Positions 48,957 to 59,343 of a stretch of DNA of 64,000 bases are shown piece after piece. Below the pieces are notes generated by a model. That model was given only the letters and a program-made list of their open reading frames with translations. It did no database searches and was not told the origin of the DNA. Position numbers and translations under genes: made by a program. This DNA comes from RBG-16-49-21 sp040768125 (GTDB lineage Bacteria > Spirochaetota > UBA4802 > UBA5550), in contig JAXGNG010000003.1 of the NCBI GenBank assembly GCA_040768125.1, positions 434,001 through 498,000 on the forward strand, read 5' to 3'. Numbering within the stretch: position 1 is the stretch's first letter; the number at the start of each line of letters is the position of its first letter.

Positions 48957-51900
48957 AATACCTGAAGATATCGGTTTTGAATCTGAAGATTATCGACGGC
49001 ATCGTATTGTTCCTGAACCGGGACAGCTGGTCGAAGTAAGACGACGCCAGTGGATTGTTGGTGATGTACAAGCATCTGCTATATCGTCATCGGGAAATGG
49101 GAGGCAGCATCTAGTTACACTGACCGCCCTAGATGAAGATTCTCTCGGAGAAAGTGTGCAAGTCTTGTGGGAATTGGAACCAGGGGCTCATATACTGGAA
49201 AGAGCGGGTCTTCCGAAAATCACCGGTTGGGACAATTCTGAAAAACTCGAAGCTTTTCTCGATGCAGTTCGCTGGGGAGCCGCTACAAATGCAGATAGGT
49301 CTTTTATTCAGTCACCGTTCCGTAGTGGAATCACAATTGAAGACTATCAACTCGATCCTCTCGTCCGTGCAATCGACATGGCGCGAGTCAATCTGCTGAT
49401 CGCCGATGACGTAGGATTGGGAAAGACCATCGAAGCGGGTCTGGTGATTCAGGAACTTCTTGTGCGTCACCGAGCGAGATCCGTAATGATCGTCTGTCCC
49501 GCGTCTCTGCAGGTCAAATGGCGGACAGAGATGCAGGAGAAGTTCGGTCTCGAATTTCGTATTGTCGATACGGATTACGTCAAGACACTTCGGCGGGAAC
49601 GTGGGATACACGCCAATCCGTGGACATCTTTTCCGCGACTCGTCTCATCCATGGACTGGATGAAATCCGGGGAGGGTCTGCGTTTGCTTAAAGATATATT
49701 GCCTCCTCACATGACTTATCCACGAAAATTCGACATTCTCGTGGTCGACGAGGCCCATAATGTCGCTCCTGCCGCAGCGACAAGGTACGCCCTGGAAAGC
49801 CAGCGTACCCGATTGATCCGCACCTTGGCTCCCCATTTTTCTCATCGTCTGTTTCTAAGCGCAACACCACACAACGGGTATCAAGAATCATTCACATCCC
49901 TTCTGGAACTACTCGACGATCAACGTTTTGCACGGTCCGTGATGCCTGATGAAAGGCAACTCAATCGGGTCATGGTCAGAAGAATGAAGAGCGACATTGT
50001 CGATGCCGACGGCCAGCCGGTTTTCCCGATCCGACGGCTTCAATGTATAGAAATCGCCTATTCGGATGAAGAACAAAACATCCATCGCTTGCTACACGAT
50101 TTTACGGCCGCAAGAACCAGCAGTGTCAAGGGAACGCGGTACGAGTTCGGCACCGACTTTGTACATATGCTGTTGAAGAAGAGATTATTCTCGTCTCCGA
50201 TGGCTTTCGCTATTACATTAGCGAAACACAGAGATACTCTGTTGAGAGGTCGCCCCAAGACCGTCTCGTCGTTGGACGAAAGAATACTCCGCAGGGCGAT
50301 CGTTCGAAGCGAGGAAGAGTACTCCGACGAATCGAAGGTGGAAGAGGCCCAGATCGAAGCAGTCGAATTGGCGAGCGAGATGGCCGTAGCGCTCGGTGAA
50401 ACGGAACGTGCTATGCTTGACCGGCTCTCCGATTGGGCTGAAAAATATAGAAACCGGGTGGACGCGAAGGCCAATGCCATTCTCCATTGGCTCGAAACCT
50501 ATCTGAAACCTGAAGGACACTGGAACGAAAAAAGAGTCATTCTCTTCACCGAGTATCGTGCTACCCATATCTGGCTTCATCAGATTCTCACGGCCAATGG
50601 TTACGGAGGGGATCGTCTCGCCATCCTGCATGGAAGCATGCGCCCAGACGAACGCGAAGCTGTCAAGGCTGCCTTTCAAACACATCCGATCGTAGCCCCA
50701 GTTCGGATTCTGTTGGCGACCGATGCCGCATCGGAAGGAATCGATCTCCAAAACCATTGCAACTACTTGATCCATATCGAAATTCCCTGGAATCCCAACG
50801 TGATGGAGCAGCGTAACGGAAGGATCGATCGTCACGGTCAGAGACAGAAGGAAGTTTTTATCTGGCATCCTGTGAGCAAGGGATTCGATCCAAGTGTAAT
50901 ATCTAGACACCGGAAGTTAGGTGAAATAGAAGGGGATCACGAGTACCTAATGAGGGCCGTTTTAAAAGTGGATACAATACGGGAGGATTTGGGCAGTGTG
51001 GGTCCCGTCATTGCAAGCCAGATAGAAGAGGCCATGCACGGAAGACGGACCAATCTGGATACCAGTGCCGCCGAGGAGAAAGCGGCGAAAGCGCGTCGTT
51101 TTATCGCTGCAGAGCGAAAGCTTCAGGAAAAAATCGCACGTCTACACGATAAACTCGTTGAGGCGAAGACAGATTTTCATCTCGCCCCGGAAAATGTGCA
51201 TCGTGCAGTCGAGATCGGCCTCGAGCTCGCCGAGAAGCCACCACTGAAATGCTTTTCTATTTCGGATATTCCTGACGGCAAGGTATTCGAAGTGCCGGTT
51301 TTGCCCGGCTCATGGGGACGAGCGACCATCGGACTCGAACACCCTCATACTGGAGTACGACGTCCAATCACATTCGATCACGAAGTGGCGAAGTCGCGTG
51401 ACGATGTGGTTTTGGTTCATCTCGAACACAAGTTGGTTCAGATGAGCCTCCGTTTGTTGCGTGAAGAAATCTGGAAACTTGATGATGTCAAATTACTACA
51501 TCGAGTTGCCGTTCGAGCAGTTCCTGACGATGAACTCGATTTGCCTATGGTAGCCATCTGGTCGCGCCTAGTCGTGACAGGCGGTGGCCACCATCGACTA
51601 CACGAGGAATTGACTCTCTCTGGTGGTGATCTTGAACACAAGTCTTTCAGAAGGATCACACAGGTGAGTAAACTCGAAGAACTCGTGGGCAAGGCCATGC
51701 CTACTGCTCTCGATAATGATCTCTTCGAAATCCTCAAGGACAGATTCGATAGTCACGAGAAAGCGATCCTGGCAGCTGTGGAGGCCCGTTCTCGTGATCG
51801 TTTGAAATACCTGGAGAACACGCTGAATCGTCGAAAAGAAAGCGAGATCGCCGATCTAACGGCCGTTCTTGATGATCTGGCAAAGAGCATCCGGAAAGAA

Positions 51901-52125
51901 CTCACAGATTCCAGTCTGCAAACCGTGCAATTGACAATCTGGCCAGAGGACGAGCGCAACCAATTGAAGCAGGATATCGAGGCGTTGAAAGCCAGACTCG
52001 CCCGTATTCCTGAAGAGGAGAAAAACGAGGTTACTGCAATCGAGAGCAGCTATGCCAATCCCACTGCCCGAACGTTTCCCGTCGCCATTCTTTTTATAGT
52101 GCCAATTTCGTGGAGTGGAAAATAA
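48946..52125 (+). CDS. drmD: DISARM SNF2-like helicase DrmD
   Basis: A 1059-aa SNF2-family protein. The N-terminus (VRRRQWIVGDVQ; VLWELEPGAHILERAGLP) and FLDAVRWGA..PFRSGITIEDYQLDP are characteristic of class 1 DISARM DrmD. Walker A DDVGLGKTIEAG is near 153-164 and VVDEAHN near 267; SATPHNG follows, and the helicase C domain has NGRIDRHGQ near 627. It should translocate on DNA as part of the methylation-linked defence complex. The operon continues without a gap to the Mrr-like gene. Confidence 0.93.
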   Translation: MQSEIPEDIGFESEDYRRHRIVPEPGQLVEVRRRQWIVGDVQASAISSSGNGRQHLVTLTALDEDSLGESVQVLWELEPGAHILERAGLPKITGWDNSEKLEAFLDAVRWGAATNADRSFIQSPFRSGITIEDYQLDPLVRAIDMARVNLLIADDVGLGKTIEAGLVIQELLVRHRARSVMIVCPASLQVKWRTEMQEKFGLEFRIVDTDYVKTLRRERGIHANPWTSFPRLVSSMDWMKSGEGLRLLKDILPPHMTYPRKFDILVVDEAHNVAPAAATRYALESQRTRLIRTLAPHFSHRLFLSATPHNGYQESFTSLLELLDDQRFARSVMPDERQLNRVMVRRMKSDIVDADGQPVFPIRRLQCIEIAYSDEEQNIHRLLHDFTAARTSSVKGTRYEFGTDFVHMLLKKRLFSSPMAFAITLAKHRDTLLRGRPKTVSSLDERILRRAIVRSEEEYSDESKVEEAQIEAVELASEMAVALGETERAMLDRLSDWAEKYRNRVDAKANAILHWLETYLKPEGHWNEKRVILFTEYRATHIWLHQILTANGYGGDRLAILHGSMRPDEREAVKAAFQTHPIVAPVRILLATDAASEGIDLQNHCNYLIHIEIPWNPNVMEQRNGRIDRHGQRQKEVFIWHPVSKGFDPSVISRHRKLGEIEGDHEYLMRAVLKVDTIREDLGSVGPVIASQIEEAMHGRRTNLDTSAAEEKAAKARRFIAAERKLQEKIARLHDKLVEAKTDFHLAPENVHRAVEIGLELAEKPPLKCFSISDIPDGKVFEVPVLPGSWGRATIGLEHPHTGVRRPITFDHEVAKSRDDVVLVHLEHKLVQMSLRLLREEIWKLDDVKLLHRVAVRAVPDDELDLPMVAIWSRLVVTGGGHHRLHEELTLSGGDLEHKSFRRITQVSKLEELVGKAMPTALDNDLFEILKDRFDSHEKAILAAVEARSRDRLKYLENTLNRRKESEIADLTAVLDDLAKSIRKELTDSSLQTVQLTIWPEDERNQLKQDIEALKARLARIPEEEKNEVTAIESSYANPTARTFPVAILFIVPISWSGK

Positions 52126-52127
52126 CG

Positions 52128-52751
52128 ATGAAATGGCAAGAATACCAAAATGCGGTTTCTGTTTTCTATGAACAATTGGAAGGATTCGGTGATGTTCGTC
52201 ACAATTTATTCTTGCCTGATGTTGTCACGGGACAACGAAGACAAATTGATGTTATGATAGAACTGAACGAGCGTGGACACTCGCTCAAGATGCTCGTTGA
52301 TGCAAAATTTCACGCCACCCCACTTGATGTGAAGGATATCGAAGAGGTCTTTTCACTTTCTAAAGCAGTCGGTGCTAATAAGGCAGTCATTGTTGCAGCG
52401 AATGGGTATACAGAACCTGCAATGGTCAAGGCTAAGTTCCTTCAGTGTGACCTGATGACCCTCACTCTCGAAGAAGCGTTGGATCTTGTTGTTCCTGACA
52501 AATGGAAAATGTGCCCTATTTGTAACACCGATTGTATCGTTCTTGATCAGAATGGAATGATTCAACTTGGAAATGGACTGGTCTTGTGGTGGTTGGCAGG
52601 CCAATGTCGTGAATGTAAGTGTGCACGTGTTCACTGCCAAGATTGTGGCATGAAAATGTTCATTGAAATTGGCAGATCCATGGAGTGCGGATGCGGCCAT
52701 GAATGGTCAAGTACATCTGAAGGCGTATCCATCGACTTATTTCAAAAATAA
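52128..52751 (+). CDS. Mrr-like restriction endonuclease with zinc ribbon
   Basis: A 207-aa protein. The nuclease core RQIDVMIELNERGHSLKMLV followed by DAKFHATPLD gives the Asp and the D(A)K site of the Mrr family, then DIEEVFSLSKAVGANKAVIV, a typical Mrr helix-strand. The C-terminal half is cysteine-rich (CPICNTDC, CRECKCARVHCQDC, CGCG), probably two zinc sites. ATG at 52128 lies 2 bp after the drmD stop and follows GGAG. It may supply DNA cleavage, which the core DISARM genes do not obviously encode. Confidence 0.82.
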   Translation: MKWQEYQNAVSVFYEQLEGFGDVRHNLFLPDVVTGQRRQIDVMIELNERGHSLKMLVDAKFHATPLDVKDIEEVFSLSKAVGANKAVIVAANGYTEPAMVKAKFLQCDLMTLTLEEALDLVVPDKWKMCPICNTDCIVLDQNGMIQLGNGLVLWWLAGQCRECKCARVHCQDCGMKMFIEIGRSMECGCGHEWSSTSEGVSIDLFQK

Positions 52752-52759
52752 CCATAATA

Positions 52760-55700
52760 ATGAAAAAAATATCACAGCATACGGAGTGGCTTTCCCTAAT
52801 CGAGTTGTCTGGGCCATTTCTCGCCATACCGATCCTGGAGAAGATATATCCACAGGGTTTGGATGTGATAGAGACTCCCAAACGGCAACGTCTTCGTGCA
52901 GCATATGACGAATGGTGCGAAGCAGTCGAGAACGAAGACCCATTACTTCCCGAGCTCCATCGCGAGTGGATTCGACTCGTGTTCACGGAAATTCTCGAAT
53001 ACGACGAATCGACATTGAAGTCGGATGCGGAGAGTGGCAAATCCTACGCTACGACTTCTCCAGAACGAACCGAGACTTTCGTGCCAGACTGGTTGATTGT
53101 ATCGCCTACTGACAACATTCCTCATCTTTTCGTTTCCATCCAACCTCCAGAAACCGATTTCGATAGGGTACACAAGGATGACAGATGGCCAGCGTCACTC
53201 GTCGAACGCATGACGGCACTCTGCCGAGCATACAATGTTCGTTTGGGGATGATCACCGACGGAGAACGGTGGATGCTGGTAAACGCTCCGGTGGGAGGGA
53301 CATCGAGCGACGCTTCGTGGTACGCCCGCCTTTGGTTCCATGAGCCGGTCACTCTCAAGGCATTCCAATCGCTATGGAGCGTGAGGCGTTGTTTCGGCCC
53401 ATCGGACGAGACCTTGGAATCCTTGCTGGATAGATCGCTCGAACATAACGAGGAGATCACTGACACCCTAGGCGAGCAGGTCCGTCGTGCGGTAGAGGTT
53501 CTGGTCCAGTGTTTGGACAAGGCCGATGCGGATCGCAACAGGGAGTTGCTCCGGGATGTCACGCCTGCCGAGCTCTACGAAGCCGGGCTGACCGTGATGA
53601 TGCGCCTGGTATTCGTTCTTTGCGCCGAAGAGCGCGGACTTTTATTGTTTGGTGATCCCGTCTATGATGAGTGTTATGCGGTGTCCACTCTGCGATCGCA
53701 ACTCGCCGAGGAAGCCGATCGCCATGGCAATGAAGTGCTTGATCGTCGGCACGATGCATGGGCTCGACTCCTATCGGTGTTCAGGGCCGTCTATGGCGGG
53801 ATCGAACACGAATCACTGCGAATGCCCGCATTGGGGGGGTCCTTGTTCGATCCGGATCGGTTTCCATTCCTGGAAGGTCGGCTCAAGGGGACGAACTGGC
53901 GCGATTCGGATGCCATCCCTCTTCCAATAGACAACAGGACGGTTCTACTTCTCTTGAATTCGCTTCAATTGCTCGAACAACATGGGGGGGCCCTGTTACT
54001 GTCCTACCGTGCGCTTGATGTCGAACAGATCGGCCATGTCTACGAAGGTCTTCTCGAGTACACCGTCGTTCGTGTGCCATCCGTGACCATAGGACTGATA
54101 GGTTCCAAAAAAGCAAAAAATTCGAATCTCGCTCTTTCCGAGCTCGAATCGGCATGTATGGACGGAGTAGACAACCTCGTTACATTGGTGAAGACAACTA
54201 CCGACCGCAGTGAGTCGGCCATTCGCAGTGCGTTGGCTCGACCAGTCGAAGACGCTGATTTGGGATGCCTGCTCGCCGTATGTGGGGGAGACATGCCTCT
54301 CGTCGAACGTATCCATCCGTTCGTCAACCTGATCCGAACTGACGCATGGGACGATCCTATCATCTATCGTGAAGGAGCCTTCATGGTCACGCTGGGAGCC
54401 GTTAGACGTGAGACAGGCACGCACTATACACCGAAATCGTTAACAGAAAGCATCGTCGAAACAACGCTGGAACCGGTCGTCTACGTTGGGCCGTCTGAAG
54501 GAAAGCCACGTGATGAGTGGAAACTGAAAACTCCTACCGAGTTGCTGGACCTCAAGATTTGCGATCCCGCAATGGGGTCCGGAGCGTTCCTCGTACAGGC
54601 ATGCCGATGGCTCGCCGAGAGGTTGGTCGAGACCTGGGCGATTCAAGAGGCAAAAGGTGGATTCATCAATGCCGATGGTGAAGTCATGCCGTCGGCCGGC
54701 GGAGCTGACCCCATTCCCGGCAGTATGTACGAACGCCTGTCAATTGCAAGACGTCTGATTGCCGAACGATGTCTTTATGGTGTGGATGTGAATCCATTCG
54801 CCGTCGAACTCGCCAAGCTTTCAATCTGGTTGGTTACTCTGGCCAAAGGTCGCCCCTTCGGGTTCCTCGACCACAATCTGCGTCATGGAGACAGTCTCCT
54901 GGGCATTTATCGGTTGGATCAACTCACAAAATTCGAACCAAATCCAGTGGACGAGAACTACCAGCAGCGTATTTTCGGCCAAAAAGTGACCGGTATGGTA
55001 GCCGAAGCTCTGGAAATCAGGAAGCGACTTCGTTCCGTTCCGATTCGGGACATCCGCGATGTCGAAGCCATGGCGGCTCTCAATTTTCAGGCCGAGGCGA
55101 AGCTGGAGACTTCGGAACGTCTCGCAGATGCTTTCATGGGTATAGTGCTAGCCAGTGACCACGATAGCGCTGTCCGATCGCGGATGGATTCCCTAGCGGT
55201 CGTGGCGGACCGCGCGGTGGAAGGTGATACGGAGACTCTCGCCTCCATCAATCGTATGGCTGCACTTGATCTCGCCAAAGGCGTGCTCGACCATCGTCAT
55301 CGCAGGCCGTTCCATTGGCCGCTTGAGTTCCCAGAGGTCTTCGTCCGTTCTGACAGCGGCTTCGATGCCTTCATCGGGAATCCGCCCTTCTTAGGCAACA
55401 GGCTTTGGAAAGGAACACATGGGCCAGCCCTCCAGCGTATCGTTCAAATGATACTCGAAGCGTCTCCTGGAAAGGTCGATCTTTGCGTCGCCTTCCATAG
55501 AAGGGCAGCTACTCTCCTGAAGAGCGGCGGGTCATATGGCCTTTTGGCCACGAGCAATATCGCCGAAGGTAGTGCTCTCTCTGTCGGTCTTGAGCGAATT
55601 GCAGTCCTAGGTGATTTTTACTTCACACGCAAGGGAATACCGTGGCCTGGAACAGCCTCGACGGTAGTCGCCATTGTGTGCTTCTGGAAGGGGACTTGGA

Positions 55701-56788
55701 CAGGATTACGCGACTGTGATGGTGAAGCTTGTGAGAAAATCAGCCCTCGACTCCAACCGGAAATTGCCGAGGGCTGGGAACCAAAGGTTCTTGAGGACGC
55801 CATGTTCACTTTTGCCGGGGTCGACAACAGTAAGGGACTTGCTTTCGTCGTTACGGAACAGCATCCGTGGTTCGAGCGACTACGCTTGGAACGGGGATCG
55901 CTGCTGCGTCCCTATGTCACCGGAGATGACATCACTAGATCGTCACTTACGCGTATCGAACGATGGGCTCTGGACATTGCTGACATGCCCTTGGATATAA
56001 TCGCAAAGAATTGGCCCATCGCTTACCGCTTTCTCACTGAGACTGTGAAACCGACTAGGACCCCGGAAGCTTTGAAGAGCTATAATGGGTTGATTAACAG
56101 ATGGTGGCAGTTCTGGAACCACCGGGCGGACCAGATGAGGAGGCTCCGTCGACAGAAGAAATGCGTGGCCTTTGCCAAGGCCGCAAAGTATCCCATCTGT
56201 ATTGTCGCTCCAACAGACTGGATTTACACGAATATGGTCACGTTGGTCGAGTCAACACGTGAAGACACCCTTGCAATCTGCCTGAGTTCGATGTTACAGG
56301 CTTGGCTACGCAATTACTCTGTTCGCAGTCTCGGTCGTGATAACAAGACTATGAGGCTATCGATTAGTGAAGCTTTCACTACATTCCCGCTTCCTGACCA
56401 GCCGATCGCGATTGAGGGTGTCGATGCTGCCGAAGAGTTCCTGACCAATCTCGTCTCCTGGAGTAAACGTAAATCAGCCGGAATGACCGATGCGATGAAC
56501 GCCGTACACTCACCAAAGACAACTGACGGTGAGATCATCCGATTGCGCGAACTATTGGAGCGTATTGATACAGCAGTCGCAAGCGCGTATGACTGGTCTT
56601 GTCTGGACCTGTCTCACGATTTTCGCGAAGAGATGGACCCAGATGGCGGTACCATCGTTCGGCATGGTCTAGCAAGAACCATGTACGATCTGGTACTGTC
56701 TAATCTGATCATTCTGAACCGTTCTATATATCAGGCAAGCGATCATTCGGGATTAGAGACCTGCAGATGGAACGCCAAAAAAGATTAG
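52760..56788 (+). CDS. drmMI: DISARM adenine methyltransferase DrmMI, first copy
   Basis: A 1342-aa N6-adenine methylase of the Eco57I-like class found in class 1 DISARM. A long N-terminal region (LSLIELSGPFLAIPILEK; EWCEAVENEDPLLPELHREW) precedes the SAM-binding motif CDPAMGSGAFL near residue 602 and the catalytic NPPF near 874 (GNPPFLGNRL). The C-terminal ~450 residues hold the target-recognition domain. It methylates adenine to mark self DNA. The start is 8 bp after the Mrr-like gene and lacks a clear ribosome binding site. Confidence 0.92.
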   Translation: MKKISQHTEWLSLIELSGPFLAIPILEKIYPQGLDVIETPKRQRLRAAYDEWCEAVENEDPLLPELHREWIRLVFTEILEYDESTLKSDAESGKSYATTSPERTETFVPDWLIVSPTDNIPHLFVSIQPPETDFDRVHKDDRWPASLVERMTALCRAYNVRLGMITDGERWMLVNAPVGGTSSDASWYARLWFHEPVTLKAFQSLWSVRRCFGPSDETLESLLDRSLEHNEEITDTLGEQVRRAVEVLVQCLDKADADRNRELLRDVTPAELYEAGLTVMMRLVFVLCAEERGLLLFGDPVYDECYAVSTLRSQLAEEADRHGNEVLDRRHDAWARLLSVFRAVYGGIEHESLRMPALGGSLFDPDRFPFLEGRLKGTNWRDSDAIPLPIDNRTVLLLLNSLQLLEQHGGALLLSYRALDVEQIGHVYEGLLEYTVVRVPSVTIGLIGSKKAKNSNLALSELESACMDGVDNLVTLVKTTTDRSESAIRSALARPVEDADLGCLLAVCGGDMPLVERIHPFVNLIRTDAWDDPIIYREGAFMVTLGAVRRETGTHYTPKSLTESIVETTLEPVVYVGPSEGKPRDEWKLKTPTELLDLKICDPAMGSGAFLVQACRWLAERLVETWAIQEAKGGFINADGEVMPSAGGADPIPGSMYERLSIARRLIAERCLYGVDVNPFAVELAKLSIWLVTLAKGRPFGFLDHNLRHGDSLLGIYRLDQLTKFEPNPVDENYQQRIFGQKVTGMVAEALEIRKRLRSVPIRDIRDVEAMAALNFQAEAKLETSERLADAFMGIVLASDHDSAVRSRMDSLAVVADRAVEGDTETLASINRMAALDLAKGVLDHRHRRPFHWPLEFPEVFVRSDSGFDAFIGNPPFLGNRLWKGTHGPALQRIVQMILEASPGKVDLCVAFHRRAATLLKSGGSYGLLATSNIAEGSALSVGLERIAVLGDFYFTRKGIPWPGTASTVVAIVCFWKGTWTGLRDCDGEACEKISPRLQPEIAEGWEPKVLEDAMFTFAGVDNSKGLAFVVTEQHPWFERLRLERGSLLRPYVTGDDITRSSLTRIERWALDIADMPLDIIAKNWPIAYRFLTETVKPTRTPEALKSYNGLINRWWQFWNHRADQMRRLRRQKKCVAFAKAAKYPICIVAPTDWIYTNMVTLVESTREDTLAICLSSMLQAWLRNYSVRSLGRDNKTMRLSISEAFTTFPLPDQPIAIEGVDAAEEFLTNLVSWSKRKSAGMTDAMNAVHSPKTTDGEIIRLRELLERIDTAVASAYDWSCLDLSHDFREEMDPDGGTIVRHGLARTMYDLVLSNLIILNRSIYQASDHSGLETCRWNAKKD

Positions 56789-56898
56789 ACTCGACGTTGT
56801 GTATCCAGACAATTTAGTCCGGTTTTCGATACTCCGAAGACGGATGAAACGGCGGCTGTTGTCACACAAGCGAAAACTTCCTTGCGGAGGCAGAAACA

Positions 56899-58323
56899 AT
56901 GACAAGACTATCCGGTGATGTAGCACAAGCTAGCCCAACGAAACAGTTCTTCGTGTCGATGCTGACACGAGACATCACCCTCGCCGATGCAATTCTCGAT
57001 CTGGTCGACAATTGCCTTGACGGTTCCCTTCGAGTGGCGGGTGGTAAACGGGTCGATTACTCGAAACATTTTGTGAAGATTGAGATTGCAGTTGATCACT
57101 TTTCGATAGAAGACAACTGTGGTGGGATTCCGCGCGACGTCGCGAAAAATTATGCATTCAAGATGGGGCGCGAGCCTGATGACGACCGCGATTCAGATAC
57201 CGAAACCATTGGCATGTACGGTGTCGGTATGAAACGTGCAATCTTCAAGATGGGGCGTAACGCGCTAGTGAGGACGAGGTGCGACCATGATACGTTCGAA
57301 GTGCCGATCACATCAGAATGGCTTGATGCCAAGAACTGGGACCCTCTACCGATCAACGAATTAACTGGAGCAAATAAGGAACTCAATGAACCGGGGACTA
57401 TAATCTTTGTCAACGATCTCTATGAAGGTGTCTCAAGACACTTTTCTAATGCGGCTTTTGAGAATGAGGTACGTACTGCCATCTCCGAGCATTTTACGAT
57501 GTTTCTCCAATGGGGTTTGAAGGTGGAACTCAATGGCACACCCATAGAGTCGGTCCGCGTCGAAGTGCTCGTTTCAATGGGCGAAAATCGCCCTGCACCG
57601 TTCATATACCAGAAGATGATCGACGATGTTCTCGTCTCCATCGCGGTTGGCTTGAACACTGGCAAGAGCCTCGGCAACGAGGATGAGGATGAGGGTGATT
57701 ATGGTTTCGAAAGAGATCGTTCGTCGGTGACGGCTGGTTGGACGGTGTTCTGCAACGACCGTGCCGTCATCGTTGGTGACAAGAGCCGCCTCACGGGGTG
57801 GGGCGACGGTATTCCACTCTATCATGCGCAATTTGCAATCATAACGGGCATCATTGAGTTTCGTTCGAAACATGCCGAAAAGCTCCCAGTTACGACAACG
57901 AAGCGTGCACTCGACACGTCGTCAAACGTCTGGCTCGAGTCACTTGTAAAGATGAAAGAGGGCATGAGAATCTGGATCTCATACACGAACCAGTGGAAGA
58001 ACCATCCACGGGCGGATCAGTCGAGCTACTGGGAAGATGCTCGGCCGATGTCCTTAAGCGTGGCCATCAAGAAAGTCGCTTCACGTAAGTCCACAAAGAA
58101 AACAGGCAGCGTTATTGAGTTCAACCCCCAGAAAGCCAAGGTCCTTCCGGAGCCAGAGAACAGGAAGCCATCGTCGAAGAAGATCGTGTTCTCCCGCCCA
58201 GTAGAGGAATTACGTCTTGTCTCAAAGATGCTGTTCGATGACCCAGATGAAAAACCTGGCATTGTCGGCGACAAGTGCTTCGATATGCAGCTCGCGAAGG
58301 CCAAGAAACGAGGAGCTGAATAA
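56899..58323 (+). CDS. GHKL (Hsp90/MutL/MORC-like) ATPase
   Basis: A 474-aa protein with a GHKL ATP-binding domain: N-box LADAILDLVDNCLDGS (residues ~29-44), G1 IEDNCGGIP (~72) and G2 GMYGVGMKRAIFKMG (~106). The middle holds a second-domain part with a Lys in TTTKRALD that could reach the ATP. The last ~150 residues are basic. Such ATPases dimerise and clamp DNA or protein. Its stop codon overlaps the next start (TAATG), so the two products should function together. It is not a standard DISARM component. Confidence 0.85.
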   Translation: MTRLSGDVAQASPTKQFFVSMLTRDITLADAILDLVDNCLDGSLRVAGGKRVDYSKHFVKIEIAVDHFSIEDNCGGIPRDVAKNYAFKMGREPDDDRDSDTETIGMYGVGMKRAIFKMGRNALVRTRCDHDTFEVPITSEWLDAKNWDPLPINELTGANKELNEPGTIIFVNDLYEGVSRHFSNAAFENEVRTAISEHFTMFLQWGLKVELNGTPIESVRVEVLVSMGENRPAPFIYQKMIDDVLVSIAVGLNTGKSLGNEDEDEGDYGFERDRSSVTAGWTVFCNDRAVIVGDKSRLTGWGDGIPLYHAQFAIITGIIEFRSKHAEKLPVTTTKRALDTSSNVWLESLVKMKEGMRIWISYTNQWKNHPRADQSSYWEDARPMSLSVAIKKVASRKSTKKTGSVIEFNPQKAKVLPEPENRKPSSKKIVFSRPVEELRLVSKMLFDDPDEKPGIVGDKCFDMQLAKAKKRGAE

Positions 58324-59318
58324 TGAGAACCGTTTTTTCACTACCCTATCAGTTGCGGCCGAACAAGGCTGTAGATAGAGAACTTTTCCTGTCGTTGCTT
58401 ATGCGGTTAGCCCCTGCGTTAGCTCTTGAGAAGTACCACTATGTAGGGCTTGGAGGTCCGTTTCTTGAGGACTTCAGGCTGGTCCATGCTAGACTCGGCA
58501 TCGCGAATATGACGTGTATTGAAATCGAAGAGGAAGTGCATAAGCGCCAGCTTTTCAATCGTCCGATCACAACAATAGAGTGCATCCACTCGACGCTTGA
58601 GGACTACCTCGACGGACAGGACTTCGAAATACCCACCATCATCTGGTTCGACTTTAACGAGCCTAAGGGAATTACAGCGCAGATTGAACGCTTCGCCCAC
58701 ACCATTGGGACCGTGCCGGTCGGCAGCGTGCTTCGCGTGACGTTGAACGCAAACCCGACATCTCTCGGGAAACCTGATATGATGGAAATATCTGTCGAGG
58801 TCGAAGGAGAGTCTTCCAAGGACCGTGCGGTGAAGCCGACGATCCAAGAGTGGCGCCTCGCGCGATTCAAGGAGCGCCTCGGCGCACTCTTTCCCAACGG
58901 CCTCACTGCCGAAGGAATGAGTTTCAAGACATACGGTCCGAGCCTACTACGTGTTCTCAAGTTGGCAGTAGACAAGGAAATCCTGAGCTATAGTGCCCGC
59001 CGAGTCGTCTGGGCGCTTGCCACTCACTACGCTGACGGCCAACCGATGGTGACTGCTACTCTCGTCGTATGCCATAAAGACGACACCATGATTGAAGAAC
59101 TGGTTAAAAGTTGGGAATTCTATACGACAATCGAAACTCCCCATCGTCTCGACTTGCCAGTACTTTCAATTCGGGAGAGACTGACGATGGAGTCAAACGA
59201 CAACGCCAAGGTTCACATAGGCTTCGAGCTACCGATCTCCGACATGGGTGAAAACCCATTCGAGGTTTTCAAAAAATTTTATCGCATCTACCCACACTTC
59301 TCGAAGGTCGAGTTCTGA
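58323..59318 (+). CDS. Methyltransferase-like partner of the GHKL ATPase
   Basis: A 331-aa protein. RPNKAVDRELFLSLLMRLAP is followed by YHYVGLGGPFLEDFRLVHAR and MTCIEIEEEVHKRQLFNRP, which fit a Rossmann methyltransferase with its SAM-binding glycine loop (residues ~43-48) and acidic residue on strand 2; IIWFDFNEP would be motif IV. Proteins of this kind are called 'putative O-methylase' next to GHKL ATPases, but no reaction is established. It is translationally coupled to the ATPase. Confidence 0.7.
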   Translation: MRTVFSLPYQLRPNKAVDRELFLSLLMRLAPALALEKYHYVGLGGPFLEDFRLVHARLGIANMTCIEIEEEVHKRQLFNRPITTIECIHSTLEDYLDGQDFEIPTIIWFDFNEPKGITAQIERFAHTIGTVPVGSVLRVTLNANPTSLGKPDMMEISVEVEGESSKDRAVKPTIQEWRLARFKERLGALFPNGLTAEGMSFKTYGPSLLRVLKLAVDKEILSYSARRVVWALATHYADGQPMVTATLVVCHKDDTMIEELVKSWEFYTTIETPHRLDLPVLSIRERLTMESNDNAKVHIGFELPISDMGENPFEVFKKFYRIYPHFSKVEF

Positions 59319-59343
59319 TAAAGAAAAACGATTTGGGAATGGA

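Noticed and set aside
50218..50910. A 230-aa minus-strand open frame within drmD
   Set aside because: It is antisense to the helicase C-terminal domain, whose plus-strand coding is unambiguous.
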